Shown: piece by piece, positions 1 to 11,540 of the stretch
Layout: each line of letters opens with the position of its first letter
Position numbering within the stretch: the stretch's first letter is position 1
Assembly (NCBI GenBank): GCA_028826165.1
Contig: JAPDFW010000147.1
Coordinates: 432,501-496,500, forward strand
Direction of reading: 5' to 3'
Source of the DNA: Anaeramoeba ignava
Lineage: Eukaryota; Metamonada; Anaeramoebidae
DNA: 64,000 nucleotides
Program-made: the position numbers and the translations under genes
Notes under the pieces: generated by a model
The model's input: only the letters and a program-made list of their open reading frames with translations
What the model was told of the DNA's origin: nothing
Database searches by the model: none

Positions 1-3000
1 ATTCATTTGTTCTTTTAACCAAGGAAAAAATTTCTTTAAAAATTCTAAAATATAATTCCAATCCAAAAATTCATTCGTATTTTCTTCAGGAAATTCAAGT
101 AAATTCATTTGATTCATAACAAGAATAATATTCTTAAAAAGATCACAAATTTGCTTTTTTGATTCTTCTTCTTTTTCTTTATCAATTAATATTTTTGTAA
201 TTTGAAGAATTTTAAACCATAAAATATTAAATTGATTTTTTGAAGATGAAACTTGAATAATATTTTGAAGAAAAACCTCCAAAGATAAAGAAAATGCTTG
301 TTTTTTTGTGATTGCGAAATTTTCTAGTTGATTTTGACTTGAATTAATTAAATCATCCAATAAAGGAAACAGTATTTTTTCAAAGCAAATATACCAAATA
401 TTTGGAGTGAAAAAAATTGTCTCATTACTTAATAATGTTCTTGAAGTGTATCTTATTGATTCAGTCCGAATATCAATATTTTCATGATGTCCTAATACTC
501 TAAAATGCTGTAGAAATGGTTCCCAATAAATTGAAAATTCTTTTTCTTTTGATAATTTCATTCTCGAATTATTTCCTTTTGATTTTTGATTCTTGAAATC
601 TGAAAGCAGAAAAACATGCAAATTATAAATCATTTCAATCGCTTTTATTCTTTGTGAAGCTTGTATATTCTCACTTGTTGCAAATCCATAAAGTGTTGAA
701 ACAATAACGTCTGTGAAATTTTCTGAATGAATAAAAATCACATTTTTTTCTGTTTTGTTTGCATCTTCATAAATATTGTGCAATATTTTCTTCCCAATAA
801 TTTCAAATCCAATTTCTGTTGAATCACCATAATTTAAGGACATTTTAATAAGCAGAAAAATAAAATCCCAATCTTTTGAACTTTGAATATTTTTTGAATA
901 TTTATCAATAATATTTTGGAATCCAATCAAAAATTTTCGATAAATTTTGGATCGAAATGAATCGGGAAGTGTAAATATAATTTTCAAAAAGGAAAGAACA
1001 TCACTCACTAAATTATTGATATCCAGAAGATTTTCACATAGTTTAATTTGGTTTGCCACAAATTCTTTCAAGAAAAAGTTGTGATTTTTGAGAAGAATTG
1101 AAAATTGATAAAAGTAAATTTTTTGTTGAAATCCAAATTGTTTCAATTCTGAATTTGTTTTCTAATAAAATCCTAATAAACATTTCAAACAAAAACACCT
1201 TTTCATTTTCAGAGAGTTGTTGTTGGTTTTCAAAAACCACAGATTGATTTATATTTTGTTTTTCAAACTCAAAATTTTCTTCATCTTTTCCTAAATTTTC
1301 TTTTTCTTTTGATCCAATAATTCTCTTTGTAATTATTCCAAATAATAAAATTAAGTTTTCATTTGAAAGAGATTTTGAACTTTTAAAAATGGTTGATATT
1401 TTGGAATTTTTGATAAAGTTTGCACGAATTTCATCTTCAATTTTTTGTTTTTCTAAAGTATTTTCTGAAAGGATAGAAAAGCCGAGATATTGTGAAAACA
1501 ATCCAAAAATTGATGATTTGTTGGGAATATCGATTGAATTTGAATTTGAATTTGAATTTGAATTTGAATTTGATTTTAAATTTGAATTTGAATTTGAATT
1601 TGATTTTAAATTTGAATTTGAATTTGAATTTGATTTTAAATTTGAATTTGAATTTGAATTTGAATTTAAATTTGAATTTGATTTTGAATTTGAATTTGAA
1701 TTTAAATTTTCTGTTTCTTTTGTTTTTAATTTTTCATCAGTTGTTTTTTTCTCTTGATTTATAACTAAATTTTCTGTTTGTTCAACAAACTCAAAATCTT
1801 CAATAACAACCATTTCTTCAGGTAATAAATTCAATTCAAAAAGAAGTAAAATGGAATTGATAATCATTTCCCAAGTTTCAGGTAAAATGGAATTAATAAG
1901 ATGATTAATAATTTTGAAGTAGTTGATAATAGTATTTTGGTTTGTTTGACTTAATATTTGAAAATTTGAAATTTTAGAAGTATTAAAAATGGATTTTTCA
2001 GCAATAACTTTTAATATATAATTAACTGGTTCTTTCATTTCTAAAAAATGTGAAATGTAGCAAAAAGAATAACAACTTTCTAAATATTTTTCCAATCTTT
2101 GATCTTGTTCACCTTTTTCCAATACTAAAATTTAAAATTTAAAATTTAAAAAATTAAAATTAAATTTTTCTGATTAATAATAATTTTCATACTTATTGAA
2201 ATGAATTTGAGAAAATAATTAATCAGTTTCGCAAAAAGATCTTTGTCATAATCAAATGTTTCTTTGGTTTCAAAAAAATCAAAACAATGGTAATTCATTT
2301 CCCAAATGTTTTCTTCATCAAAAACTGGATATTCTTCTTTTCTTTTTGGTTGAATATTATTCAATAAATTTATCCAATAACTCCAATTAAATCCTTTTGA
2401 ATCAATCAAGACTTGATTTGCAGGATCTGCTCCCATTCTAATTTCACAATTTTGAATAGAATCATACAAATTACTCAACAAATTAGGATCTATATTTTCA
2501 CCATTATTTAAATTTCTGTGATTCTTAATAAATTCCTCTTTTTTCATTTTTCTTTTGATATTTGAACTAAATAAATCAGTGTTAAGCATAATAATAGAAT
2601 AACACAAAACACAAACAACATCTCTTGAAAAAACAATTTGTGAGATATCAGTATCCTGATAAATCTTTGTTGAAAAGGCTTCCAAAATTCTTTCTATAAT
2701 TTGTGATTCTCCAATTAATCTAAAAGTGGATAAAAATGTTCTTGTTGATTGAATAAATGAAAATCCTTTGAAATTAAATGTATCAACAAATTCTGTTAAT
2801 ACTTCTTTGTTTTCTCTTTTGCCAATAAAATCTGTGATAAATTGTTTATTTAGATCTTGGAGAGTTCTAAATAAAATTGCAATTTCTTTTGGTGTTTTTT
2901 CTTTTGAAATGATATTTTTCTTTTGAAGAAACTTAATTCCTTTATCAAAATCATTTTCTAAAATTAAAGGAGCTTGAAATAATATTTTTTTCAATTCTCT

Positions 3001-4508
3001 TCTTTTGGAAAGAAAATCTATATTTAAATTATGATTTTGATTTTGATTTTGATTTAAATTTTGATTTTGATTTTGATTTTGATTTTGATTTTGAAATCTT
3101 TTTGATAATTGTTTAATAATAAATAATAAAGTATCAAAAGCAAGAAATTGAATTTTCGAAATTGATTGTTGATCTTGTTTGATTTTCTAAATTAATTCAA
3201 AAAATTAAATTAAATTAAATTAAATTTTTTTTTTTCTGTTGATAAATTATAAAGAAAACTAACATGAATAAGTAAAGTAAATAAAGTTTCAATAATATTT
3301 GTGCATTGGATATCACTATCATAATTCACAAAAATGTTCTGAAGAAATCCATCTAAAGAAACAACTTCACGAATGAAATTATGAACAAGTTCTATTGCAA
3401 ATACATCTTTTGAATTTTCTAAAATTGCAAGAATAAGATTGAATAAAGTTCCTGTTTGAAGTTTAAGATTTTTCCAAGAATATTGAAACAACAAAAAAAC
3501 AATGCGAAAAATCAACGAAAGAGTTGAAATTTGGTCTGTGTTGATATTCATAATTAAACATCTTGATAAATCATCTTGTGTAATATGTCTTAATTCAGAA
3601 AATTCACATATTTTTTCTTGACTAATTTCCAATATCAAAATTAATAACTGCAAAGTTTCATTAAGAAATGAATTATTTTTTGATTCAATTTCAGGATTAA
3701 TCATTGTGCATAAAAACCTGTAAATTTCACACAAAGATTGGTATTGCAAAATATCTGGTTCAGCTTCATTTTTGTCTTCATGGAAAATGAAACTGTTTTG
3801 GAATGGGTTTTCTTGTTTTTCAATCTGTATTTGTTTAAGTGTTTGAATTGAATTTCTTTTTGAAATTTGATTAAGTGATTGATTTGATTGATTTCCATTT
3901 CTAAGATTTGAAAATAAAATTGTAAGAATTTCCGACAAAGAATCATAAGATATTTTTCTGAGTAAATTTGAAACAGAAGGTTGATAAAAGATTCTAAAGC
4001 AAGTTTGAAGCATTTCAATGATGATTTGATGATCAAGAAACTTCATTGAAGGAGTATAAAAACAAAGCAATATAGTTTTAATAATATTCATCAACACAAC
4101 TTCATCCTGTTGAACATCAGTTGGTTGAAACTTGCAATTTGCAACTATTCTTGCTGTTGTTGATAATACATAATTGGATTCCTTTGTTTGCAGTTTTGGA
4201 AAAAAATACTTCAAATAGCAAGAAATTGCATTAAGTGATGCATTGATTATTAATCCACTTGATTCACTTGTTGATATTATTGCAAGAAAAGGTTGAAAAA
4301 ATCTTTTTAATGGAAGTGTTGATGGATTTTTTTGAAATGATTCAATGTTTGAAATTATTAAGTTATGTAATTGTGTTATATTTTCAATATGTGTTTCTTT
4401 TTCATTTTCTAATGTTCTATATCTTGTATTTTGTCTCATTATTGAAAGAACTTTATTTATTTCATGACAAAGAAGATAAATATTATTTTCTTCTTTATAA
4501 TTTTGCAT
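1..4508 (-). CDS. GBF1/Gea/GNOM-type Arf guanine-nucleotide exchange factor (partial, frameshifted)
   Basis: Large Sec7-domain exchange factor that would load GTP on Arf1 at Golgi membranes to start COPI coat assembly. Exons read 4508-3264, 3193-side exon 3186-2193, and 2124 to beyond base 1, with GT-AG introns 3187-3263 and 2125-2192. The N-terminus (about residues 1-110) resembles the GBF1 DCB domain, and a HUS-box-like NYDSD lies near residue 395. The Sec7 domain spans about 475-660, and its FRLIGESQ motif carries the catalytic glutamate finger (about E575). Helical HDS-type sequence follows, with a WYICFEKILFPLL stretch typical of the GBF1 C-terminal half. An Asn/Ser-rich linker (1530-1710) interrupts the region after Sec7. 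The frame breaks at a five-base homopolymer (1073-1077) and then stays open to the window edge, so the 3' end is missing. Family is confident; GBF1 versus BIG rests on the DCB and Sec7 wording. Confidence 0.9.
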
Positions 4509-4759
4509 TTTTAATTAAAATTTAAAATTTAAAAAAATGAAAATGAAAAAAATGAAAAATTAATTTTTTTGAAGTTATTATTTTATTTTTGGAATTGAAA
4601 TTGAAATTAAATGATCAATTAACAAAATCTTAAATTGATTTAATTATGAAAGAAGATCATTTAAAAGATTATCAAATTGGATTAACAAAATTCCCAAAAA
4701 AAAAAAAAGAAAAAGCAAAAAAAAAAAAAGAAGAAAGGAATTTTTTTCAAAATTAAGAG

Positions 4760-5497
4760 TTATTTCTTTTCAGCTGGTCCTGCTCCTTGAAAACCAGCAA
4801 TTAAATGAACTTATTTTTTTAAAAGAAAAAATGATAAAAATTTTATTTATAAAAAAATTATTTTTTTGGATTAAATAAATTGAAAATAATAATTTTTACA
4901 TATTCCTCCAATTATAACAAGAACTGCAGCAATTATAATAACCCAAACCCAAAAAGCTGGAATTGAAAAACTAAAATAAAGTTGAAAATTTTTTTAATTC
5001 AAAATTTTTTAATTTAATTTTTTTAATTCAAAATTTTTTAATTTAATTTTTTAAAATAAAATACACTATCCAAACAATTCCTCTAATTCTTAAATCATTT
5101 AATACAGGTCCAACAAGTGCAATCCAACAATTAGGCCATGGAATCTCTGTCATAATTATTGGTACACTAATAATTCTTTTTATATTTTTATTTTTTTTAA
5201 ATAAAGATCTTAAAAAAGGGATTAAATTTTTATAGTTACAAAGCATAAATTCCAAAACCAACTCCATAACCTCTATTAGCCCAAACAATTATTGAAATTA
5301 AACCAGTTACCATAAGACCAATTCCTCCAATTAAACCTTTTTTTTTAATTTTTCGATTTTATTTTTTACAATTTTCATTTTGTTGTTTTAAAAAAAAAAA
5401 ATCAAAAAAGAAAAAATTTAAAATAAAAAAAATCTTTTTGCTATTTACTGATCCATTTAGCAAATACTGCAAGTGATTCTGGTGATGCTCTTGACAT
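4760..5497 (-). CDS. Small four-helix membrane protein, Tvp18/Flower-like
   Basis: Five short exons read on the minus strand: 5497-5449, 5336-5240, 5166-5065, 4970-4900, 4809-4760. Together they give an unbroken 122-residue protein. It has four hydrophobic segments: GLMVTGLISIIVW, a second around GFGIYAFVPIIM, a third after LRIRGIVW, and a fourth around VWVIIIAAVLVII. A polar loop with EIPWPNCW follows helix 2, in the place where Tvp18/Flower proteins have an E-x-P-F loop. The tail is short and ends in Lys-Lys. Tvp18 is a Golgi membrane protein and Flower a related synaptic/vesicle protein; their biochemical role is not settled. The assignment rests on helix count, size and loop pattern, so it is tentative. 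All introns are 73-112 bases with GTAAAT/GTAACT-like donors. Upstream of the ATG begins the long 12-bp array. Confidence 0.5.
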
Positions 5498-5639
5498 TTT
5501 TAAATTGTGATTGTTTTATTTTTTTAAATTAAAAAAAATTGTAGAAAAAAGGAAATGAAAAAAAAATGAATTTTCTTATTAAAAAATTTTTTTCTTGTTT
5601 ATTTTTATTTTTATTTTTTGCTTTTTCATTTTTTTCTTT

Positions 5640-8507
5640 TCAATACAACTTTAAATACAACTTTATTATCAAATTTAAATACAAATTTAAATACAAATTT
5701 AAATACAAATTTAAATACAAATTTAAATACAAATTTAAATACAAGTTTAAATACAAATTTATTATCAAGTTTAAATGCAAATTTATTATTAAATTTAAAT
5801 ACAAATTTAAATACAACTTTATTATCAAATTTAAATATAAATTTAAATACAAATTTAAATACAAATTTAAATACAAATTTAAATACAAATTTAAATACAA
5901 ATTTGAATACAAATTCAGATACAAGTTTAAATACAAGTTTAAATACAAGTTTAAATACAAGTTTAAATGCAAATTTATTATCAAATTTATTATCAAATTT
6001 AAATACAACTTTATTATCAAATTTATTAATAAATTTAAATGCAAATTTATTATCAAATTTATTATCAAATTTATTATCAAATTTATTAATAAATTTATTA
6101 TCAAATTTATTATCAAATTTATTACAAATTTATTATTAAATTTATTAATAAATTTATTATCAAATTTAAATACAAATTTATTATCAACTTTATTATTAAA
6201 TTTAAATACAAGTTTATTATCAACTTTTTAAATACAAAATTTATTATTAAATTTATTATCAAATTTATTATTAAATTTATTATCAAATTTATTATTAAAT
6301 TTATTATCAAATTTATTAACAAATTTATTATTAAATTTAAATACAAGTTTATTATCAACTTTAAATACAAAATTTTTATTATTAAATTTATTATCAAATT
6401 TATTATTAAATTTAAATACAAAATTTATTATTAAATTTATTATTAAATTTATTATCAAATTTAAATACAAATTTAAATACAAATTTAAAAACAAATTTAA
6501 ATACACAAATTTAAAAACAAATTTAAATACAAAATTTAAATACAAATTTAAATACAAATTTAAATACAAATTTATTAACAAATTTAAATACAAAATTTAA
6601 ATACAAATTTATTATCAAATTTATTATCAAATTTATTATCAAATTTAAATACAAATTTAAATACAAATTTAAATACAAATTTAAATACAAATTTATTATT
6701 AAATATTATCAAATTTAAAAATATAAATTTATTATCAAATTTAAATGCAAATTTATTATTAAATTTATTATTAAATTTATTATCAAGTTTAAAATACAAA
6801 ATTATTATAAAATTTATTATCAAGTTTTTATTATTAAATTTAAATACAAATTTAAATGAAAGTTTAAATACAAATTTATTATTAAATTTAAATACAAATT
6901 TAAATACAAATTTAAATACAAATTTATTATTAAGTTAAATGCAAATTTATTATTAAATTTATTATCAAGTTTAAATACAAATTTAAATACAAATTTATTA
7001 TTAAATTTATTATCAAGTTTAAATACAAATTTAAATACAACTTTATTATTAAATTTATTATCAAATTTATTAACAAATTTATTATTAAATTTATTATCAA
7101 ATTTATTATTAAATTTATTATCAAATTTATTAACAAATTTATTATTAAATTTATTATCAAATTTATTATTAAATTTAAATACAAATTTTAAATACAAATT
7201 TAAATGCAAATTTATTATTAAATTTATTATCAAATTTATTATCAAATTTAAATACAAAATTTAAATACAAATTTAAATGCAAATTTATTATTAAATTTAT
7301 TATTAAATTTATTATCAAGTTTATTATCAAATTTATTATTAAATTTATTATCAAGTTTATTATTAAATTTATTATCAAATTTAAATACAAATTTAAATAC
7401 AAATTTATTATCAAGTTTAAATACAAGTTTAAATACAACTTTAAATACAAATTTAAATACAAATTTATTATTAAGTTTATTATCAAATTTATTATCAAAT
7501 TTAAATACAAAATTTAAATACAAATTTAAATGCAAATTTATTATTAAATTTATTATTAAATTTATTATCAAGTTTATTATCAAGTTTATTATCAAGTTTA
7601 TTATTAAATTTATTATCAAATTTATTATCAAATTTATTATCAAATTTATTATCAAATTTATTATCAAATTTATTATCAAGTTTATTATTAAATTTATTAT
7701 CAAATTTAAATACAAATTTAAATACAAATTTATTATCAAATTTATTATTAAATTTATTATCAAATTTATTATCAAATTTATTATCAAATTTATTATTAAA
7801 TTTATTATCAAGTTTATTATTAAATTTATTATCAAATTTAAATACAAATTTAAATACAAATTTATTATCAAGTTTAAATACAAATTTAAATACAAATTCA
7901 AATACAAATTTAAATACAAATTTAAATACAAATTTAAATAGAAATTTATTATCAAGTTTAAATACAAATTTATTATCAAATTTAAATACAAATTTATTAT
8001 AAAATTTATTATAAAATTTAAATACAAATTTATTATTAAATTTTAAATACAAATTTATTATCAAGTTAAATATAAATTTATTATCAAATTTATTATCAAA
8101 TTTATTATCAAATTTATTATAAAATTTATTATAAAATTTAAATACAAATTTATTATTAAATTTAAATACAAATTTATTATCAAGTTAAATACAAATTTAT
8201 TATTAAATTTATTATAAAATTTATTATTAAATTTATTATCAAGTTTAAATGCAAAGTTATTATTAAATTTAAATACAAATTTAAATACAAATTTAAATAT
8301 AAATTTAAATACAAGTTTAAATACAAATTTATTATCAAGTTTATTATCAAATTTATTATCAAATTTATTATCAAATTTATTATTAAATTTAAATATAAAT
8401 TTAAATACAAATTTATTATTAAATTTATTATTAAATTTATTATCAAATTTAAATACAAATTTAAATACAAATTTATTATAAAATTTATTATTAAATTTCA
8501 ATGTCAA
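5640..8507. repeat. 2.9-kb tandem array of two interleaved 12-bp unit types
   Basis: The region is built from 12-base units of two main kinds, AAATTTAAATAC and AAATTTATTATC/ATTA, with variants such as AAGTTTAAATAC and AAATTTAAATGC. Because 12 is a multiple of three and the units lack stops in some frames, long open frames appear on both strands, but they encode only monotonous L/N/I/Y or K/F/N strings and are not genes. Runs of one unit alternate with runs of the other. I see no gene here. The sequence ends in a short TTTGAA run near 8520. Confidence 0.93.
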
Positions 8508-8607
8508 ATTAATATTTAAATTTGAATTTGAATTTGAATTTGAAATTTAAATATTATTGAAAAAAATATTTTATAATTTATTATTCATTTCAAATTCAAA
8601 AAAAAAA

Positions 8608-10256
8608 ATGAACCAAATCAATGAAACTTTCATTTCAATTAAAAATTTACAACAAAATGTATTTTAAAATTAAAATTGATTTATTAAAATTAAAATTAAA
8701 TTATTTTTCTTATTATTAAGTATTCAGATATTCATAAAAAACATCAAAAAGCAATTCAAAAAAAAAATGAAACAGAAAATCTTCTTAAAAATCTTTCTAA
8801 ACAAGGAAAACAATTTCAATCAGAAATTATTCAAACTAAAATTTATAAATTGGATTGTTTACAAACTGAAAGAAAATTAAATGCAACAAAAGAAAATTCA
8901 GAAATTTTAATTAAAGAATTAGAGAAGAAATTTTCTGAAATTCAACAAAAACAAAATCAATTTGAAAATTTAAGAAAAAAAAATCAGTAAAAAAAAAAAT
9001 CAACAAATTAATTTTTAAAAAAAATTGGAATGAAAAACTAATCAATTTTTTTTTACCAAAAACAAAATTAAAGACAAGATTTAATTTCTTCACTTGATTC
9101 TTTTTCTTATAAAATGAATTCAAATTTTAAAGAAAAATATTTACAAAAACAAAATTTTGAACAAGAAAAAATTCAAAACAATATTAATGAACATTTATTA
9201 AATATTGAAAGAATTAATAATGAAATTGTTAATTTGGATGAAAATTTTAAAATTAATAAAAATCAACTTAAAATTTTACAAGAAAAAAACCAAAAATATG
9301 AAGAATCACTTGAAAATATTGAAAATCAAATTGATAAAAATTCTAAAATTTTAAAAAAATTAGAAGAAGATTATATTTTTAATTTGAATAATTTGCAACA
9401 AATTGAATCAGGAAAGGAAGAAGAAAGTCAAAAATTAATTGGAATGATAAAAAAAATTGAAGAAGAAAATCAAATTTTAACAGAAAAAATTTTATCAAAA
9501 AATTCGAATAGAAAAAGAGGTTTAGTTGAATTATCTTTTTCAAATGTTGATCAAAATTTGGATAATAATATTATTAATAATAATCAAGGATTGAAAGTTA
9601 ATATGTTTGAGAATCAAAAGAATTTTATTTCAAATAATTTTAAAAATTTATCAAATTTACAAATTAATTTAGCAGAACAAGCTATTATTAGTAAAGGAAA
9701 TTTATTTTTATCAAGGAATCCAAACAATTTAAATCAAAACAATTTAAATCAAAACAATTTAAATCAAAATAATTTAAATATTCAAAATAATTTAAATCAA
9801 AACAATTTAAATCAAAATTCTCCAAATCAAAATTCTCCAAATATTAAATACAATTCAATTCAAAATAATTCAATTCAAAACAATTTAAATCAAAACAATT
9901 TAAATCAAAACAATTTAAATCCAAGCAATTTAAATCAAAAAAATTTAAATATTAAATATAATTCAAATAAAAACAATCAATTTATTAAATACAATTTAAA
10001 TCAAAACAATTTAAATCAAAACAATTTAAATCAAAATAATTTAAATATTCAATATAATTTAAATCAAAACAATTTAAATCAAAATTCTCCAAATCAAAAT
10101 TCTCCAAATATTAAATATAATTCAAATCAAAACAATTTAAATCAAAACAATTTAAATCAAAACAATTCAATTCAAAACAATTTAATTCAAAACAATCAAT
10201 TTATTAAATACAATCCAAATGATTTCAAATCATCAAAATTTTTTTTAAACAATTAA
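8608..10256 (+). CDS. Coiled-coil protein with Asn-rich C-terminal repeats
   Basis: Three exons, 8608-8658, 8721-8986 and 9074-10256, join to a continuous 499-residue frame. Introns are 62 and 87 bases with GTATTT...TTAAG and GTAAAA...TAAAG borders. Residues about 18-290 are charged, Glu/Lys/Gln/Asn-rich and heptad-like, so a long coiled coil is expected. After a basic stretch around NRKRG, residues about 335-495 are a low-complexity tail built from NLNQN, NIKYN and NSPNQ units that repeats in two longer blocks (compare 9720-9960 with 10000-10200). I do not recognise a family; structural or cytoskeletal linker roles are possible but unsupported. No signal peptide or membrane segment is seen. 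It converges on the Gag1-like gene downstream. Confidence 0.75.
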
Positions 10257-10514
10257 AATAGAAAATTTGGTTTTTTTTTTGATAAAAAAAGTTTTATTTT
10301 TCTTAAATGAGAAAAGTAAAAATAAATCAATCAATCAATAAATTCTTTTCCTTTTTTTTTTTTCTTTCTCTCTTGAAATAACTTTTCTCTTGATTTGTTC
10401 TTGAAAAAATTAATTACAAACAAAAAAAAAACAAAATTAGAAGAAAAATGAGAATTATTGAAAAAAAGAAAATAAAGATAAAAATAACTAATTTTTCTTT
10501 CTGAATTTTTTTTC

Positions 10515-11177
10515 TTAATCAAAAAGTGATTGTTCATCCCAAACTTCTTCAAGAACAGCAACAATAGAAGAAAGAGGAACTTTTTGGTTAAAAGGAGTAT
10601 CTTGAGCAAATTGAGATTTTAAATTTTTTAAATCTTGGTTTTTTTTTATATTATCAGATTGGCTTTTATTTGTTTTTTGTAAAGCTGTCCATTCTTTTCT
10701 TGTTTTTTCAAAATGTTGAAAACCTTTTTTTTAAAGAAAATTCAATTAAAATTCAATTAAAATTAAAATTAAAATTCATTTATAAAATTAAAATTAAAAT
10801 TAAAATCAAAATTAAAATTAAAATTAAAATTAAAATTAAAATTAAAATTAAAATTAAAATTAAAATTAAAATTAAAATTAAAATTAAAATTAAAATTAAA
10901 ATTTACCTTCATTAACAAAATTTAATTCTTCTTTGTTTTGTGGTTTTGCTATTTCTTGAATTTCAGTTACTTGACGTGATTTTTTTCTTTGGTGTTTATG
11001 TGTTCTTTTATATTTTTGAGGATTTGCTGAAACATCTGAAGAAGATGATACAAAATCTGATGATGTCATTAAGTTTCTTTCTAAATTAATGCTTGTTAAA
11101 AGATTATAAAATGCACTAAAAAATAACCCAAATAAACCAACTAAAAAGCGAAATGCTTTTTTGCCAATTTTTTTCAT
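10515..11177 (-). CDS. Gag1-like clamp (DUF4050) domain protein
   Basis: Two exons, 11177-10907 and 10723-10515, encode 159 residues. The N-terminus has a hydrophobic stretch (KAFRFLVGLFGLFFSAFYN) followed by a Ser-rich and a basic region. The C-terminal exon contains a Trp-containing helix (TRKEWTAL) and ends with VPLSSIVAVLEEVWDEQSLFD-type sequence. This matches the plant and fungal DUF4050/Gag1-like clamp pattern, where I-P-L-S-x-M-V-x-F-L-x-x-x-W-x-x-x-G-L-Y closes the domain. In fission yeast Gag1 helps regulate an actin-patch kinase; the function here is not known. The intron (10724-10906) is almost wholly TTAAAA repeats. The assignment rests on the closing motif and the upstream Trp. 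Confidence 0.65.
10735..10902. repeat. TTAAAA hexamer array inside the Gag1-like gene intron
   Basis: About 25 near-perfect copies of TTAAAA fill the single intron of the preceding gene between acceptor and donor. No coding potential is claimed. Confidence 0.9.
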
Positions 11178-11540
11178 TTTTTAATGAAGAAAAGAAAAGA
11201 AGAGAAAAAAAAATGAAAAAATGAAAAAATGAAAAAATGAAAAAATGAAAAATGAAAAATGAAAAATGAAATTAACATTAAAATTAAAATTAAAATTAAC
11301 ATTAAAATTAAAAATGAAATTAAAATTAAAATTAAAATTAAAATTAACATTTGAAATTAACATTAGAATTTAAAATTAACATTAAAATTAACATTAACAT
11401 TAACATTAACATTAAAATTAAAATGAAAAATGAAATTAAAATTAACATTTGAAATTAAAATTAAAATTAACATTAACATTAAAATTAAAATTAAAATTTA
11501 AAATTTTTCATTTTTTTTTTTTCATTTTTTTTTTCAAAAA
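11178..11540. repeat. Intergenic spacer with AAAATGA and ATTAAC/ATTAAA repeats (shared promoter region)
   Basis: The 363 bases between the divergent Gag1-like gene and DHHC gene are simple repeats: a GAAAAAAT run, then ATTAAA/ATTAAC hexamers, then a poly-T stretch just before the DHHC start. Divergent orientation means it must hold both promoters, but no defined element is visible. Confidence 0.75.

Noticed and set aside
1011-1062. 52-base mini-intron as an explanation for the Arf-GEF frame change
   Set aside because: It has GT and AG ends but would delete a helix that aligns without gaps to GBF1; a one-base indel explains the data better. Kept only as an alternative.
1389-1764. Plus-strand frames of FEFEF and LNLNLN
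   Set aside because: Antisense of the Asn/Ser-rich linker in the Arf-GEF exon.
5566-8507. Many overlapping reading frames on both strands (LNLN, KFKYKF, NNKFDNKF)
   Set aside because: They come from a 12-bp repeat period, lack protein-like composition and overlap each other on opposite strands.
5640-8507. CRISPR-like array
   Set aside because: Units are contiguous with no unique spacers, and the genome is eukaryotic.
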